NCBI RefSeq assembly: GCF_016906305.1
Contig: NZ_JADDOL010000020.1
Span: 1-64,000, forward strand
Length of the DNA: 64,000 nucleotides
Origin: Alloalcanivorax marinus
Lineage (GTDB): Bacteria > Pseudomonadota > Gammaproteobacteria > Pseudomonadales > Alcanivoracaceae
Direction of reading: 5' to 3'
Part shown: positions 21,087-30,740 of the stretch, one piece after another
Layout of the letters: every line of letters begins with the position of its first letter
Position numbering within the stretch: position 1 is the first letter of the stretch
The notes under the pieces: model-generated
What the model was told of the DNA's origin: nothing
The model's database searches: none
What the model saw: only the letters and a program-made list of their open reading frames with translations
Position numbers and translations under genes: made by a program

Positions 21087-21293
21087 TTCCAATCCAGTGG
21101 CTGGCCAATACACTTAAAAAATTATCACAGCCCCCTCTTCTTGGCTAATAATTAACCGCCACAGTAAAAAACCATGAAAATCATAAACTTGAAGATTACT
21201 GCTCTCAGGGAGACTGGAAGCGCCTGATCTGGAAGGCACCTCTACAATTTTCTCTCATCGTATTTCGCCAACATCTGAATCATTCAGGAATAC

Positions 21294-21875
21294 CTACGAC
21301 TCGCCCGTATAAGCCCGCACCTGATCCCCCTCCAACACATACCCGGCGGTGCCGTATTCGGTCTTCCGGGAGTCGACCTTGAGGGTGCCTTCAATTTCCA
21401 CGGCGTCCCACATCATGTCCACCGGCATGCCCTGACCCTGCATTTTGACCAGCACCACCTGGTTGCGGGGCGGCGGAGGGTAGTGGATGCAGGCGCCGAA
21501 GTACGGCACCAGCAGGAATTCGCGCAGGTGTTTGTCGTCGCCTTCCAGGGGGACCACAAAGCCGGGGAGAGTGAGGGCGGTGTTGTCCAGGTCCTGGCGC
21601 AGGGGGGCGTTGCTCCAGGCGTCCTGCATGGCGTCGAAGAGTTCCACGGCGCGGGCGTCGGTGTCGTCGAGCTGGTCGGGGGAGTTGTTGCCGTAGATTT
21701 TCTTGGAGATGGCGTCGTATTCGGCGCGGGGGTCCCAGTCCTTGGGGACCAGGGTGTCCCAGACGTTGGATTCCGCCTGGATGTGGGCGGGTTCGGCGGG
21801 CGGCTCCGAGGGTTCGGCGGCCGGTACCGGTGCGCTCAACATCAGGGCGAGCAGAGCAAGGGAGAGGGCTTTCAT
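21294..21875 (-). CDS. DUF3299 periplasmic protein of the zinc operon
   Basis: A 193-aa exported protein: signal peptide MKALSLALLALMLSAPVPAA, then a DUF3299-type domain with WDTLVPKDWDP, LPGFVVPLEGDD and VPYFGACIHYPPPPRNQVV. A single Cys (ACIHYPPPP) and adjacent His could bind metal. Its biochemical role is unknown. It is the last gene of a four-gene unit after the permease (1-bp gap), so it probably works with the zinc-linked ABC system. Family call is good; function is inferred from context. Confidence 0.85.
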   Translation of the reverse strand: MKALSLALLALMLSAPVPAAEPSEPPAEPAHIQAESNVWDTLVPKDWDPRAEYDAISKKIYGNNSPDQLDDTDARAVELFDAMQDAWSNAPLRQDLDNTALTLPGFVVPLEGDDKHLREFLLVPYFGACIHYPPPPRNQVVLVKMQGQGMPVDMMWDAVEIEGTLKVDSRKTEYGTAGYVLEGDQVRAYTGES

Positions 21876-21876
21876 A

Positions 21877-23115
21877 TCAGCTCCGTGGGGTGAGGCCGTC
21901 GGCGAGGCTGTTGCGGAAGGCTTTTTCGGCGGGCAGCAGGCCCGCCAGGGAGCCGGCCAGCAGCACGGCGGCGACCAGGGGCAGTTCCGCCATGGCCAGC
22001 AGGTGCGTGGGCAGCCGCAGGGACCATTCCATCAGCGCCCAGGGGGCCAGGATTTGTTGGGCGGCGAACAGCAGCAGCAGGCCGGTGGCGCAGCCGGCCA
22101 GGGTGAGGCAGAGGCTTTCGCCGACGATCACGCCGTAGACGGTGCCGCGTCCGGCGCCGGCGGCGCGCAGCACGGCCAGTTCGTGGCGGCGGCCTTCCAG
22201 GGCCGCCAGCACCGTGGAGATCAGCACCAGCAGCGCCACCAGGAATACCGCCACGGCGGCGGCGCGCAGGGCGTTTTCCACGTTGGCGGTCATGCGCCAC
22301 AGGCGCTGGAGTTCCACGCCGGGGATGATGGCGCTGAGCGGTTCGCCGTCGTAGCGGGACAGTTCTCGCTGCAGGCCGAGAATGGCGGTGCGCTGCTTCA
22401 GGCCGAGCATCACCGCGTTGACGGTGTCTGGTTTGTCGCTGGCGGCCGGGCGACCGGGCACGGGATAGGCGTAGCGACCGCCGCTGTGGATCACCGCCAT
22501 GGCCTGCAGGGAGATATAGAGCCCCTGGTCCACCGGGGTGCCGGTGGGGGCGAGGATGCCGCTGACGGTGAAGGGGTGGTCGTCGTGCTCGATGATGGCC
22601 GGGCCACCGCCGGAGCCGTGGGCCAGCACCACCGGCGTGCCCGGTTGGTAGCCCAGGCGGCGGGCCACGTCGCTGCCCAGCACCACCTGGTCCGGGCCGG
22701 CGAACCAGTCACCGGTGGCCAGTTCCAGAGGCCGGTCGCGGCCGTAGCGGTAGTGGTCCAGGTAGCCGTGGTTGGTGGCCACCACCGGGAAGCCACGGTG
22801 AAAGTCGCCCAAGGCGATGGGAATCCACCATTTCACCTGGGGGTGGGCGGCCAGGTGCTCCACGGTGCGCCACTCGATGCCGGCGGGGGGTTCGCTCAGG
22901 TGGAAGACGCTGTAGAGCAGGATATTGGTGGGGCCGCCCCGGGCGCTGACAATCAGATCCATGCCGGAGACGGTGCTGGCGAAGTTGGCGTGCACCTGGT
23001 GGCGCAGGCGCTCGATGCCGAGAATCATCACCAGGCTCAGGGCGATGGCGGCGACGATCAGCGCGGCGGAGGTTTTGCGGGTGGCCAGGGAGGCAAGGAT
23101 GATTCTAGGCAGCAT
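21877..23115 (-). CDS. FtsX/MacB-type ABC transporter permease
   Basis: A 412-aa inner-membrane protein: one N-terminal membrane segment (TSAALIVAAIALSLVMILGI), a large periplasmic domain (about residues 40-280), then three C-terminal segments (AAAVAVFLVALLVLISTVLA; GLLLLFAAQQ; LLAMAELPLVAAVLLAGSLA). This is the FtsX-like topology, not that of an ordinary zinc importer such as ZnuB. I chose the ATG at 23115, which overlaps the ATPase gene by 11 nt; a TTG at 23142 is possible. It likely couples ATP hydrolysis to periplasmic work or lipoprotein/metal handling rather than classical import. Confidence 0.87.
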   Translation of the reverse strand: MLPRIILASLATRKTSAALIVAAIALSLVMILGIERLRHQVHANFASTVSGMDLIVSARGGPTNILLYSVFHLSEPPAGIEWRTVEHLAAHPQVKWWIPIALGDFHRGFPVVATNHGYLDHYRYGRDRPLELATGDWFAGPDQVVLGSDVARRLGYQPGTPVVLAHGSGGGPAIIEHDDHPFTVSGILAPTGTPVDQGLYISLQAMAVIHSGGRYAYPVPGRPAASDKPDTVNAVMLGLKQRTAILGLQRELSRYDGEPLSAIIPGVELQRLWRMTANVENALRAAAVAVFLVALLVLISTVLAALEGRRHELAVLRAAGAGRGTVYGVIVGESLCLTLAGCATGLLLLFAAQQILAPWALMEWSLRLPTHLLAMAELPLVAAVLLAGSLAGLLPAEKAFRNSLADGLTPRS

Positions 23116-23796
23116 GGCGGGCCGCCCGATTGATATCCTCAAACGCCAGGGAGCGATGGAAGAACGGCGCCACCGCCGGGTCGTGGCTGACCATCAGCAG
23201 CGCGCTGCCGCCCCGTTCGCATTGGTCCGCCAGCAGCCGCATCAGGCCGTCGCGGTGGCCGCTGTCCAGGGCGGAGGTGGGCTCGTCGGCGACGATCAGC
23301 TCCGGCTGGCCGAACAGGGCCCGGGCCGCCGCCACCCGCTGCTGCTGGCCGAACGACAGCTGATGGGCGGGCAGGCGCGCCACCGTCTCGTCCAGGCCGA
23401 GCCGCCGCAATAGCGCCAAGGCCGCCGAGGCCCGCTCTCCGGGCTCGCGCTGGCGGCGACGCGGCGAGAACGCCGGGGTCAGCGCCACATTGTCCAGAGC
23501 GGACAGATACGGCAGCAGATTGAAGGCCTGGAAAATCACGCCCATATGGTCGGCGCGGAAGGCGTCGCGGCGCCGCTGGGACAGGCCGGAAAACGCCTCG
23601 CCGGCGATGTGGATGTCGCCGCGCTGCAGCGGGCGAATGCCGGTGACCAGCGACAGCAGCGTGCTCTTGCCACAGCCGCTGGGGCCGTGGATCAGCACCC
23701 GTTCACCGGGCGCCAGGGTGAGCCGCTCCACCGCGATAAAGGGGCGCGGCTGGCCCGGGTGGTGGAAGCGCAGGTCTTCCAGGTCCAGGGCCGGGA

Positions 23797-23800
<4 letters not shown>
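23105..23800 (-). CDS. ABC transporter ATP-binding protein (LolD/MacB type)
   Basis: A 231-aa ATPase with Walker A GPSGCGKST (about residues 39-47), a Q-loop in VIFQAFNLLPYLSALDNV, a signature motif spelled LSFGQQQR rather than LSGGQQQR, Walker B LIVADEPTSALD and the switch His in SHDP. It overlaps the upstream DUF2796 gene by 4 nt (ATGA) and the permease gene by 11 nt, so the operon is tightly coupled. Confidence 0.92.
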
Positions 23801-24381
<581 letters not shown>

Positions 24382-24407
24382 GACGAATCCCGAGCAGCGA
24401 AAGCGAC

Positions 24408-24420
24408 GTTATAAGATAAC
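24408..24420. promoter_or_regulatory. Zur box of the zinc operon
   Basis: GTTATAAGATAAC matches the core of the gammaproteobacterial Zur site (GTTATAATATAAC) at 12 of 13 positions and is itself a GTTAT-N3-ATAAC dyad. It lies 26 bp before the DUF2796 start and overlaps a candidate minus-strand promoter (TTGTGC, 16 nt, TATCTT). Confidence 0.82.
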
Positions 24421-24563
24421 ACCTCCACACGACCGCACAAGCAAGCAATTAAAATCGAAAAAACTGATGATATCGCGGCAAAAGAGTCGCTTTTTCATCA
24501 GCTGTTTCAATCCTAAAGTGACGTCATTGAGGCCGGCATTCCGCCGGCACCGAGGAGGTCATC

Positions 24564-25259
24564 ATGATCGAGCGGCGGGCATTTCAACATCTGGGCGGGG
24601 CCGACCACGGCTGGCTGAACGCCAAACACCATTTCTCCTTCGCCGGGTACCACGATGCCAAGCGGATGCATTGGGGCGACCTGCGGGTGTGGAACGACGA
24701 CACCATCGCGCCGCACACCGGGTTCGCGCCGCACTCCCACCGGGACATGGAGATCATTACCTATGTGCGCGAGGGAGCCATCACCCACCAGGACAACCTG
24801 GGCAACGAAGGCCGCACCGAGGCCGGCGATGTGCAGGTGATGTCCGCGGGCACCGGGATCACGCACAGCGAGTACAACCGGGAGGCCACGCCGACGCGGA
24901 TTTTCCAGATCTGGATTATCCCCAACGCCACCGGCCTGCCGCCCACCTGGGGCAGCCGGCCGTTTCCGAAGGCGGGCCGGGACGGTGGCTTCAAGGTACT
25001 GGCCAGCGGCTATGACGACGGCGACGCCCTGCCGATCCAGGCGGACGGTCGGGTGGCGGCGGCGGCGCTGGGCGCCGGGCAGGAGGCCACCTATACGCTG
25101 GCGGCGGGCCGCAAGGCCTATCTGGTGCCGGCCAAGGGGCGCGTGCGGGTGAACGGCCAGCTGGCCGAAGCCGGTGATGGCCTGGCCATCGAGGACGAGA
25201 CCACGCTGGTGGTCAGCGCCGAGGTCGACAGTGAAGTGGTGCTGGTGGACGTGGCCTGA
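24564..25259 (+). CDS. Pirin family protein
   Basis: A bicupin of 231 aa of the YhhW type, some of which have quercetin 2,3-dioxygenase activity. The N-terminal cupin keeps the metal ligands: HTGFAPHSHRDMEIITYV (His at about 57 and 59) and SAGTGITHSEYN (His about 101, Glu about 103). The C-terminal cupin (VLASGYDDGDALPIQ onward) lacks ligands, as usual. The start is the ATG at 24564 with GAGGAGG nearby. It is divergent from the zinc operon across a 182-bp region with AT-rich promoter-like sequence, and followed by a terminator. Physiological substrate is unknown. Confidence 0.93.
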   Translation: MIERRAFQHLGGADHGWLNAKHHFSFAGYHDAKRMHWGDLRVWNDDTIAPHTGFAPHSHRDMEIITYVREGAITHQDNLGNEGRTEAGDVQVMSAGTGITHSEYNREATPTRIFQIWIIPNATGLPPTWGSRPFPKAGRDGGFKVLASGYDDGDALPIQADGRVAAAALGAGQEATYTLAAGRKAYLVPAKGRVRVNGQLAEAGDGLAIEDETTLVVSAEVDSEVVLVDVA

Positions 25260-25279
25260 ACCGGCCCTCGGCAAGCCCG

Positions 25280-25308
25280 GCCCCCGCGGGACGCCGCGGG
25301 GGCGTTTT
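25280..25308 (+). terminator. Terminator after pirin gene
   Basis: A 10-bp perfect stem GCCCCCGCGG / CCGCGGGGGC with a GACG loop, followed by GTTTT, 20 bp after the stop. Confidence 0.9.
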
Positions 25309-25347
25309 CATGGGCACGCCATCGGTGTGGCGGCCCCGGCTAGCCGG

Positions 25348-26637
25348 CTAGGGCTCCAGGTCCAGGTCGGGGACGGGCACGAACGTTTGCGTTGTGCCGC
25401 TACGGCCTTCGTGGACGTGTTCCCAGGTGGCGTTCACCGTGGGTTCCGCGCCGCTCAGGTCGACGGTGGCATCGACCAGGTAGCCGGCCATGGACATGCC
25501 CAGCAGGCGCAGGGTCCGGTATTTGGTGCCGACCACGTCGGCCACCACGATACTCCCGTACTCCACGTCGTTCTCGATCTGCTGGGAGGGCGGGCCGCCT
25601 TCAAAGGCACTGAACGGCGAGCCGCGCACGCCCATGCCTGAGTCGGCGATCACGAACGGCGCATCGCTGTTCTCACCGATGCCAATGGCCAGCGGCAGCA
25701 AGTCCGCGAAGTCATCGGCCAGGTCCTGGTCGTAGAGCGGGTCGAAGGTCAGGCGGCGGGTAGCTTCGAAACGCGGGTAGTCGTCGCCCGCCGGCTGGCC
25801 GGTCGCCCGCCCCTTGTTGAAGGTGGCGTCGATAAAGGTCGTGGCGCCACTGGTGCCGTCGATCTTGAAATCGTCGCCGCTGCCCAGGGTGTTCAGCCAG
25901 TCCGAGCCTTCATCGAAACCGGTGGCGGCGTAGAGCCCCTCGGCGGATTGGTTGCTGCCGTAGACGGCGCCCTGCCGGGTGACCAGGAACGTCATGCCGT
26001 GGCTGATATCGGCGGTGTGATGCACGGTGCCGCGGTACAGGCCGGCGTTGGTGAGATGCAATGCCAGGGTAACGTGGTCCTCGGCGTCGCCGGCGTCCAC
26101 CAGGGCGCGCGGCCCGCCGGGCAGGTCGGTGGTGAGCATTTCCAGGGCGGAGGCGATCGCGGTCTCGAACGCCGCCGGATCCAGGCTGAAGTCGATGGCC
26201 AGGCCCAGATTCTGGTGCGAGGCGGGATCGATCTGGATGCCGTTCTCCAGGTCCTGGTCGGCGTCCAGGCTGATCAGGAAGCGACTGATGTTGATCACCG
26301 TGAAGTCGGTTTCGTCGGCGCCCTCGCCGGCCAGGTCCGCCGGGGTGATGAAAACGGTGTTGCCGTCGACCACGGTTTCACCCAGTGGAATGTCGCCGAC
26401 CAGAAAGCGCGCCGTGCTGCCGTCCGGGCAACGCAGCACGCCCTGCTCGCCGGTGGTCTTGGTGCTTGACCCATCGCAGGTGTAGCGCAGGCCGGTGACC
26501 GCGTTGTCCACGAAGTGGGCGCTGCGCGTGGCCGCCTCCCCGCCGCTACCGGACCCGCTGGAACCGCTGGAGCCGCCACAACCGGTGATAGCCAGGATCG
26601 CGGCCACGGCCGCCCCGGCGAAAACGCTTTTCATCAT
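25348..26637 (-). CDS. Large putative lipoprotein, unknown function
   Basis: A 429-aa protein I do not recognise. It begins MMKSVFAGAAVAAILAITGC, a lipoprotein signal with lipobox ITGC, then a Gly/Ser linker (GGSSGSSGSGSGGE). The body is acidic, with an early CDGSS...LRCPDGST Cys pair, LDADQDLENGIQIDP (a pattern common in surface lipoproteins), and beta-rich C-terminal segments (RTLRLLGMSMAGYLVDATVD). GGGGGA lies 5 nt before the ATG at 26637; the second ATG at 26634 is equally possible. It stands alone between pirin and the MFS gene. Probably outer-membrane anchored; no function can be given. Confidence 0.75.
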   Translation of the reverse strand: MMKSVFAGAAVAAILAITGCGGSSGSSGSGSGGEAATRSAHFVDNAVTGLRYTCDGSSTKTTGEQGVLRCPDGSTARFLVGDIPLGETVVDGNTVFITPADLAGEGADETDFTVINISRFLISLDADQDLENGIQIDPASHQNLGLAIDFSLDPAAFETAIASALEMLTTDLPGGPRALVDAGDAEDHVTLALHLTNAGLYRGTVHHTADISHGMTFLVTRQGAVYGSNQSAEGLYAATGFDEGSDWLNTLGSGDDFKIDGTSGATTFIDATFNKGRATGQPAGDDYPRFEATRRLTFDPLYDQDLADDFADLLPLAIGIGENSDAPFVIADSGMGVRGSPFSAFEGGPPSQQIENDVEYGSIVVADVVGTKYRTLRLLGMSMAGYLVDATVDLSGAEPTVNATWEHVHEGRSGTTQTFVPVPDLDLEP

Positions 26638-26788
26638 TTTTATCCCCCAGAATGTTATGTAGTGCGCCCTTGCTGTTATGGGTCCCCGGGCGCGTTGCCG
26701 GTTAAATTTTAGGCACACCTCCCGGGAATACCGTGACGCGCGACACATTCCCTCCGCCCCGCTCCGAACAAGCGCCCGCTCTTGACCG

Positions 26789-28006
26789 CTAATCCGTTGC
26801 CAGCCTGAGCGGATAGTGCCGGGCATAGCCGCGCGGGTTGAAGCGCAGCGCCAGGCCGATAAGCAGCAGATAGAGCATCCCCAGCCCGACCCAGGCCAGG
26901 GCGAAATCGCCCAGGCGGTCGCGGATCAGGCCGGCCAGGAACGGCGAGAAGGCGGCGATCAGGTAGCCGATGCCCTGGACGATGCCGGCCAGGGCGCCGG
27001 CCACTTCGGCGTGGTCGTGGTGGTCCATGGCGACGATCAGGCTGAGCGGGAACAGCCCGCCGATGCCCAGGCCCAGCAGTGTGGCCACCAGCAGCGGCGA
27101 GCCCAGGGGCCAGCCGGCCAGCAGCACGAACCCGGCCAGGGCGCTGGCCAGCACCGCCAGCAGCGCCGGACGGCGGTCCGCGCTTTTCAGGACCAGGGGC
27201 GGTAGCAACAGGCCGGCCACCACTTCCCAGGCGGTGAGCAAGCCGAGCAGGCCGCCAGCCTGACTGGGGCTGAAGCCGCGCGCTATGTAATACGGCGGCA
27301 GCCAGGCCAGCACACAGGTGTAGCCGGCGGTGCCCAGGCCGAAGAACAGCGCCAGCGTCCAGGTACGGGGGCGGCGCCAGAGGCCGGCGGTGGGCAGGGT
27401 GGCGCCTTGCGCCGACGGCGCGCCGAACACCGCCTGGCCTCGCCACCAGGCCAGCAACGCCAGCAACGCGAGCGCGGCCCATACCGCCAGGCCGGCCCGC
27501 CAGCCGCCGGCCCAGGTGGCCAGCGACGGCGCCAGGGACGACGCCAGGGCGGCGCCGCCCATCACCGCGGCGATGTACCAGCCCATCACCAGAGCGGTAT
27601 AGCCGCCGGCGCGGCGCTTGATCAGCGCCGGCAGGCGCACTTGCAGAAAGGCGATGCCGAAACCGGCCACCAGGGCCGTGAGCATCAGGCCGGCCAGGGT
27701 CTGGTTGGCCAGCCGCACCAGGTCCGCCAGCAGGATCATCAGCAGCGAGGCCACCACCAGGGCGGAATCCCCCAGGCGGCGCGCCAGGCCGGCGCCGACA
27801 AAGCAGCCGGCGGCCATGGCCAGCACCGGCAGGGTGGTGAGCAGCGCCAGGCCGGTATAACTGGCCCCCAGCTCCGCCTGGATGCGGTCGGCCAGGGGGC
27901 CCACGGCGGCCACGGAGGGCCGCAGGTTCAGGCCCACCAGCACGGCCACGGTGATCATGCCGGCCAGGGCGCGGCGCGGTAGCGCCGCCGGGGTCGGGGT
28001 GGTCAT
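26789..28006 (-). CDS. MFS transporter, CynX/NimT type
   Basis: A 405-aa major facilitator with twelve predicted membrane segments. It starts after PRRALAGMITVAVLVGLNLRPSV, the N-L-R-P-S motif after TM1 being typical of the CynX/NimT (cyanate/nitroimidazole) branch. The TM2-3 loop reads VGAGLARRLGDS. GAGGAAG precedes the ATG at 28006. It lies 42 bp after the allantoate amidohydrolase gene in the same direction, so it is probably the third gene of the ureide operon and may carry a ureide or related nitrogen compound. Substrate is inferred from context only. Confidence 0.87.
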   Translation of the reverse strand: MTTPTPAALPRRALAGMITVAVLVGLNLRPSVAAVGPLADRIQAELGASYTGLALLTTLPVLAMAAGCFVGAGLARRLGDSALVVASLLMILLADLVRLANQTLAGLMLTALVAGFGIAFLQVRLPALIKRRAGGYTALVMGWYIAAVMGGAALASSLAPSLATWAGGWRAGLAVWAALALLALLAWWRGQAVFGAPSAQGATLPTAGLWRRPRTWTLALFFGLGTAGYTCVLAWLPPYYIARGFSPSQAGGLLGLLTAWEVVAGLLLPPLVLKSADRRPALLAVLASALAGFVLLAGWPLGSPLLVATLLGLGIGGLFPLSLIVAMDHHDHAEVAGALAGIVQGIGYLIAAFSPFLAGLIRDRLGDFALAWVGLGMLYLLLIGLALRFNPRGYARHYPLRLATD

Positions 28007-28048
28007 GGTGCTTCCTCGCTGGGTAAAAGAGCGGGGAAGTCTGGGACC

Positions 28049-29332
28049 TCAACCGTGGTTCAGGTCAAGCGCGGTGTTGGTGGCCAGGTGGGTGACGGCC
28101 CGGGTGTAGGCCTGGATGGCCAGGGCCACGTCGTCGGTGGTGACGGACTCCGCCGGGTGGTGGCTGATGCCGCCTTTGCAGCGCACGAACAGCATGGCCA
28201 CCGGCCAGTGGTCGGACAGGGCGATGGCGTCGTGGCCGGCGCCGCTGGGCAGATGCGGGGCATCGCCCTGTACCTCCATGACGGCCTCGGCCAGGTGGTG
28301 TTGCAGGCCGGTGTCGCAGGCGGTGGCGGCGATGCGGTAGAACTCGTCCGCGTCGAAGGTCAGGCGCCGGCGTTCGGCGATGGCGCCGGCGCGGGCCAGC
28401 AGGTCGTCGAGCAGGGCGTCCAGCGGCTCTTCCTCCGGGCCACGAATGTCCAGGGTCAGACGCGCCTGGCCGGGAATCACATTCACCGCCCCCGGCCGGC
28501 ACTGCAGCGCGCCCACGGTGGCCACCAGATCGGGGCCGGCCCGACCGGTGACCTGTTCAATTTCCGTCATCCATTCGGCGGCGCCGGCCAGGGCGTCGCG
28601 GCGCTGGCCCATGGGCACGGTGCCGGCGTGGCCGGCCTGGCCGGTGAAGGTGCAGTTCAGCCGGCGCGCGCCGTTGATGGCGGTGACCACGCCCAGGGCC
28701 CGGTCGGCCTGTTCCAGGCAGGGGCCCTGCTCAATGTGCAGCTCCAGGTAGGCGGCAATGTCGTCCACCGGCCGGGCGGCGTCCGCCACCCGGTGCGGGT
28801 CCAGGCCGAACTCGTGCAGGGCGTCGGCGAGGCGGAAGCCCTCCCCGTCCTTCTGGTCCAGCCAACCCTCCGGCCAGGTGCCGGCCAGGGCCCGGCTGCC
28901 CAGCAAGGTAATGCCGAAGCGCACACCCTCCTCGTCGCCGAAGCCCACCACCTCGATGGCCAGAGGCAGGCGGGCATTTTGCCGGTGCAGGTGGTGCACG
29001 GCTTCAATGGCGGTGAGCACGCCGAGCGGGCCGTCGTAGCGGCCGGCGTCGCGGACCGTGTCCAGGTGCGAGCCCAGCAGCAGGGCCCGGGCGCCGGCCG
29101 TGGCGCCTTCATAGCGGCCGCAAATGTTGCCGGCGCCGTCCTGGTGAACGGTCATGCCCGCCTGGCGCATCCAGCCCCCGACCAGGGCGTTGGCGCGACG
29201 GTGCTCCGGCGACAGGTAGACCCGGGTCAGGGCCTCCGGGGTTTCGCTGATCGCCGCCAGTTCGTCGCAGCGGGCCATCACCCGCTCGGCGGCGGCGCGG
29301 GCCTGGTCCCGGGTCAGAGCGGCGGCGGTCAT
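28049..29332 (-). CDS. Allantoate amidohydrolase (M20 family)
   Basis: A 427-aa dinuclear metallo-amidohydrolase of the hydantoinase/carbamoylase branch, which hydrolyses allantoate to ureidoglycine with ammonia release. Metal-site motifs: LLGSHLDTVRDAGRYDGPLG (His89, Asp100), VVGFGDEEGVRFG (Glu134/135), and ELHIEQGP (His in the lid region). The ATG at 29332 overlaps the stop of the aminotransferase gene by 4 nt (ATGA). Pairing with an ureidoglycine-type aminotransferase supports allantoate over N-carbamoyl amino acids as substrate; a beta-ureidopropionase role is the main alternative. Confidence 0.85.
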   Translation of the reverse strand: MTAAALTRDQARAAAERVMARCDELAAISETPEALTRVYLSPEHRRANALVGGWMRQAGMTVHQDGAGNICGRYEGATAGARALLLGSHLDTVRDAGRYDGPLGVLTAIEAVHHLHRQNARLPLAIEVVGFGDEEGVRFGITLLGSRALAGTWPEGWLDQKDGEGFRLADALHEFGLDPHRVADAARPVDDIAAYLELHIEQGPCLEQADRALGVVTAINGARRLNCTFTGQAGHAGTVPMGQRRDALAGAAEWMTEIEQVTGRAGPDLVATVGALQCRPGAVNVIPGQARLTLDIRGPEEEPLDALLDDLLARAGAIAERRRLTFDADEFYRIAATACDTGLQHHLAEAVMEVQGDAPHLPSGAGHDAIALSDHWPVAMLFVRCKGGISHHPAESVTTDDVALAIQAYTRAVTHLATNTALDLNHG

Positions 29333-30579
29333 GAGGCGTCCGCCGCTTGCTGGTCGTAGTAGTCCCAGGCGGCCTGGGCGCCGCCGCCCTCGGGAGCGCG
29401 GAAGCCAAGGCGCCGCAGCACTGCCTCCAGGGCGGTGAGCGTCTGCAATACGCAGTCCTTGCGGGCGTTGTAGCCCATGGTGCCGATGCGCCAGATCTTG
29501 CCCTGCAGGGGGCCGAAGGAGGTGCCGATTTCGATGCCGAAGTCGTTGAGCAGCAGGCCGCGCACCGGCTCGCCCGGGATGCCTTCCGGGATCCGTACGC
29601 ACAGCACGTTGTTCATCTTGTGGTTGAGGTCGCCGAAGGTGTCCAGCCCCAGGCCCTGCACGCCCCGCAGCAAGGCGGCGCCGTGCAGAGCGTGCCGGGC
29701 GATGGTGTGGTCCAGGCCTTCCTGAAGGATCAGCCGGGCACATTCGCGGGCGGCGAACAGCATGCTGGTGGCCTCGGTGTGGTGGTTAAGGCGTTCCGGC
29801 CCCCAGTAGTCCATCACCATGCCCAGGTCGAAATAGTTGGAGGCGATCCTCTCGTCCTCGCCGTCCCGGTGGGCCTCGGTGCGAATACCCTCCTCCACGT
29901 GCTGGCGCCGGCGGATCACTTCTTCCATGTTGTCGCTGAGGGTGATGGGGGCGCTGCCGGACGGGCCGCCCAGGCATTTCTGCAGGCCGGCGGAGACCGC
30001 GTCCAGGCCCCAGGCATCGGTGTCCAGAGCATTGCCGCCGAAGGAGGCGGTGGCGTCGGTATAGAACAGCACGTCGTGGCGGCGGCAGATCTCACCCAGT
30101 TCCGCCAGCGGTTGCAGCTGGCCGGTGGAGGTGTCGCCCTGGACGGTGAGCAGCAGGCGGGGTTTGACACGCTTGATGGCGTCCTCGATGGCCTGGGGTT
30201 CAAACACCTGGCCCCAGGGCACCTCGATGCTGTGCACCTCCGCCCGGCAGCGGCGGGCGATCTCGCAGAGCAGATGGCCGAAGCGCCCGAACACCGGCAC
30301 CAGCACCCGGTCACCGGGGCGGATCGCCGACACCAGAATGGCCTCGATGCCGGCCCGGGAGGTGCCGTCCACCAGCATGGTCCAGCGGTTCGCGGTGCGG
30401 AACAGGGCCCGGTAGAGCGCCATCACCTCGTTCATGTAGCCGGTCATGGACGGGTCGTACTGGCCCACCAGCTGGGCCGCCATGGCACGCAGCACCCGGG
30501 GGTCCGCGTTGATCGGGCCAGGGCCCATCAGCAGACGGGCCGGCGGGTTGATCTGGTCGAACTGGTGGATGTCCAGCAT
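29329..30579 (-). CDS. pucG: (S)-ureidoglycine--glyoxylate aminotransferase-like
   Basis: A PLP-dependent class V aminotransferase (416 aa). It has the N-terminal LLMGPGPINADPRVLRAM typical of alanine/serine--glyoxylate enzymes, YTDATASFGG (Asp about 175 against the PLP ring) and the PLP Lys at about 201 in GLQKCLGGPSG. Neighbouring allantoate amidohydrolase makes the PucG role likely: ureidoglycine + glyoxylate to oxalurate + glycine. The start is the ATG at 30579 with AGAGGA 6 nt upstream. It is the first gene of the operon pucG-like, amidohydrolase, MFS. An alanine--glyoxylate transaminase role is the alternative. Confidence 0.82.
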   Translation of the reverse strand: MLDIHQFDQINPPARLLMGPGPINADPRVLRAMAAQLVGQYDPSMTGYMNEVMALYRALFRTANRWTMLVDGTSRAGIEAILVSAIRPGDRVLVPVFGRFGHLLCEIARRCRAEVHSIEVPWGQVFEPQAIEDAIKRVKPRLLLTVQGDTSTGQLQPLAELGEICRRHDVLFYTDATASFGGNALDTDAWGLDAVSAGLQKCLGGPSGSAPITLSDNMEEVIRRRQHVEEGIRTEAHRDGEDERIASNYFDLGMVMDYWGPERLNHHTEATSMLFAARECARLILQEGLDHTIARHALHGAALLRGVQGLGLDTFGDLNHKMNNVLCVRIPEGIPGEPVRGLLLNDFGIEIGTSFGPLQGKIWRIGTMGYNARKDCVLQTLTALEAVLRRLGFRAPEGGGAQAAWDYYDQQAADAS

Positions 30580-30603
30580 GGCGTCCTCTTTGAGGGTAGC
30601 GGC

Positions 30604-30626
30604 ATCGCGGCTGAAGCCGCTCCTAC
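30604..30626. repeat. REP-like element
   Basis: A single copy of the 23-bp family (ATCGCGGCTGAAGCC then GCTCCTAC) between the pucG-like start and its probable promoter, so it would be in the 5' leader. Confidence 0.8.
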
Positions 30627-30654
30627 AAGCAGGTTGAGTAGCGGCTTGAGGCCA

Positions 30655-30697
30655 AGAAACAATAGTTTCAATACTACACACAGGAAACGATTGTTCC
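30655..30697. promoter_or_regulatory. Two operator-like dyads upstream of the ureide operon
   Basis: AGAAACAATAGTTTCA (30655-30670) and GAAACGATTGTTCC (30684-30697) are GAAAC-N4-GTTTC-type dyads with centres 28 bp apart, in the gap between the aminotransferase gene and the rpiR-type gene. A third copy lies before the regulator itself (31631). Confidence 0.72.
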
Positions 30698-30740
30698 AAC
30701 ACTGGTGTGGGTAATACCGTCGAGCCGCCGGGTGGCGCCG

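Noticed and set aside
24463-24500. CTGATGA-N-TCATCAG inverted repeat upstream of pirin
   Set aside because: The arms are only 7 bp with a wide spacer of over 20 nt; could be chance in an AT-rich promoter region.
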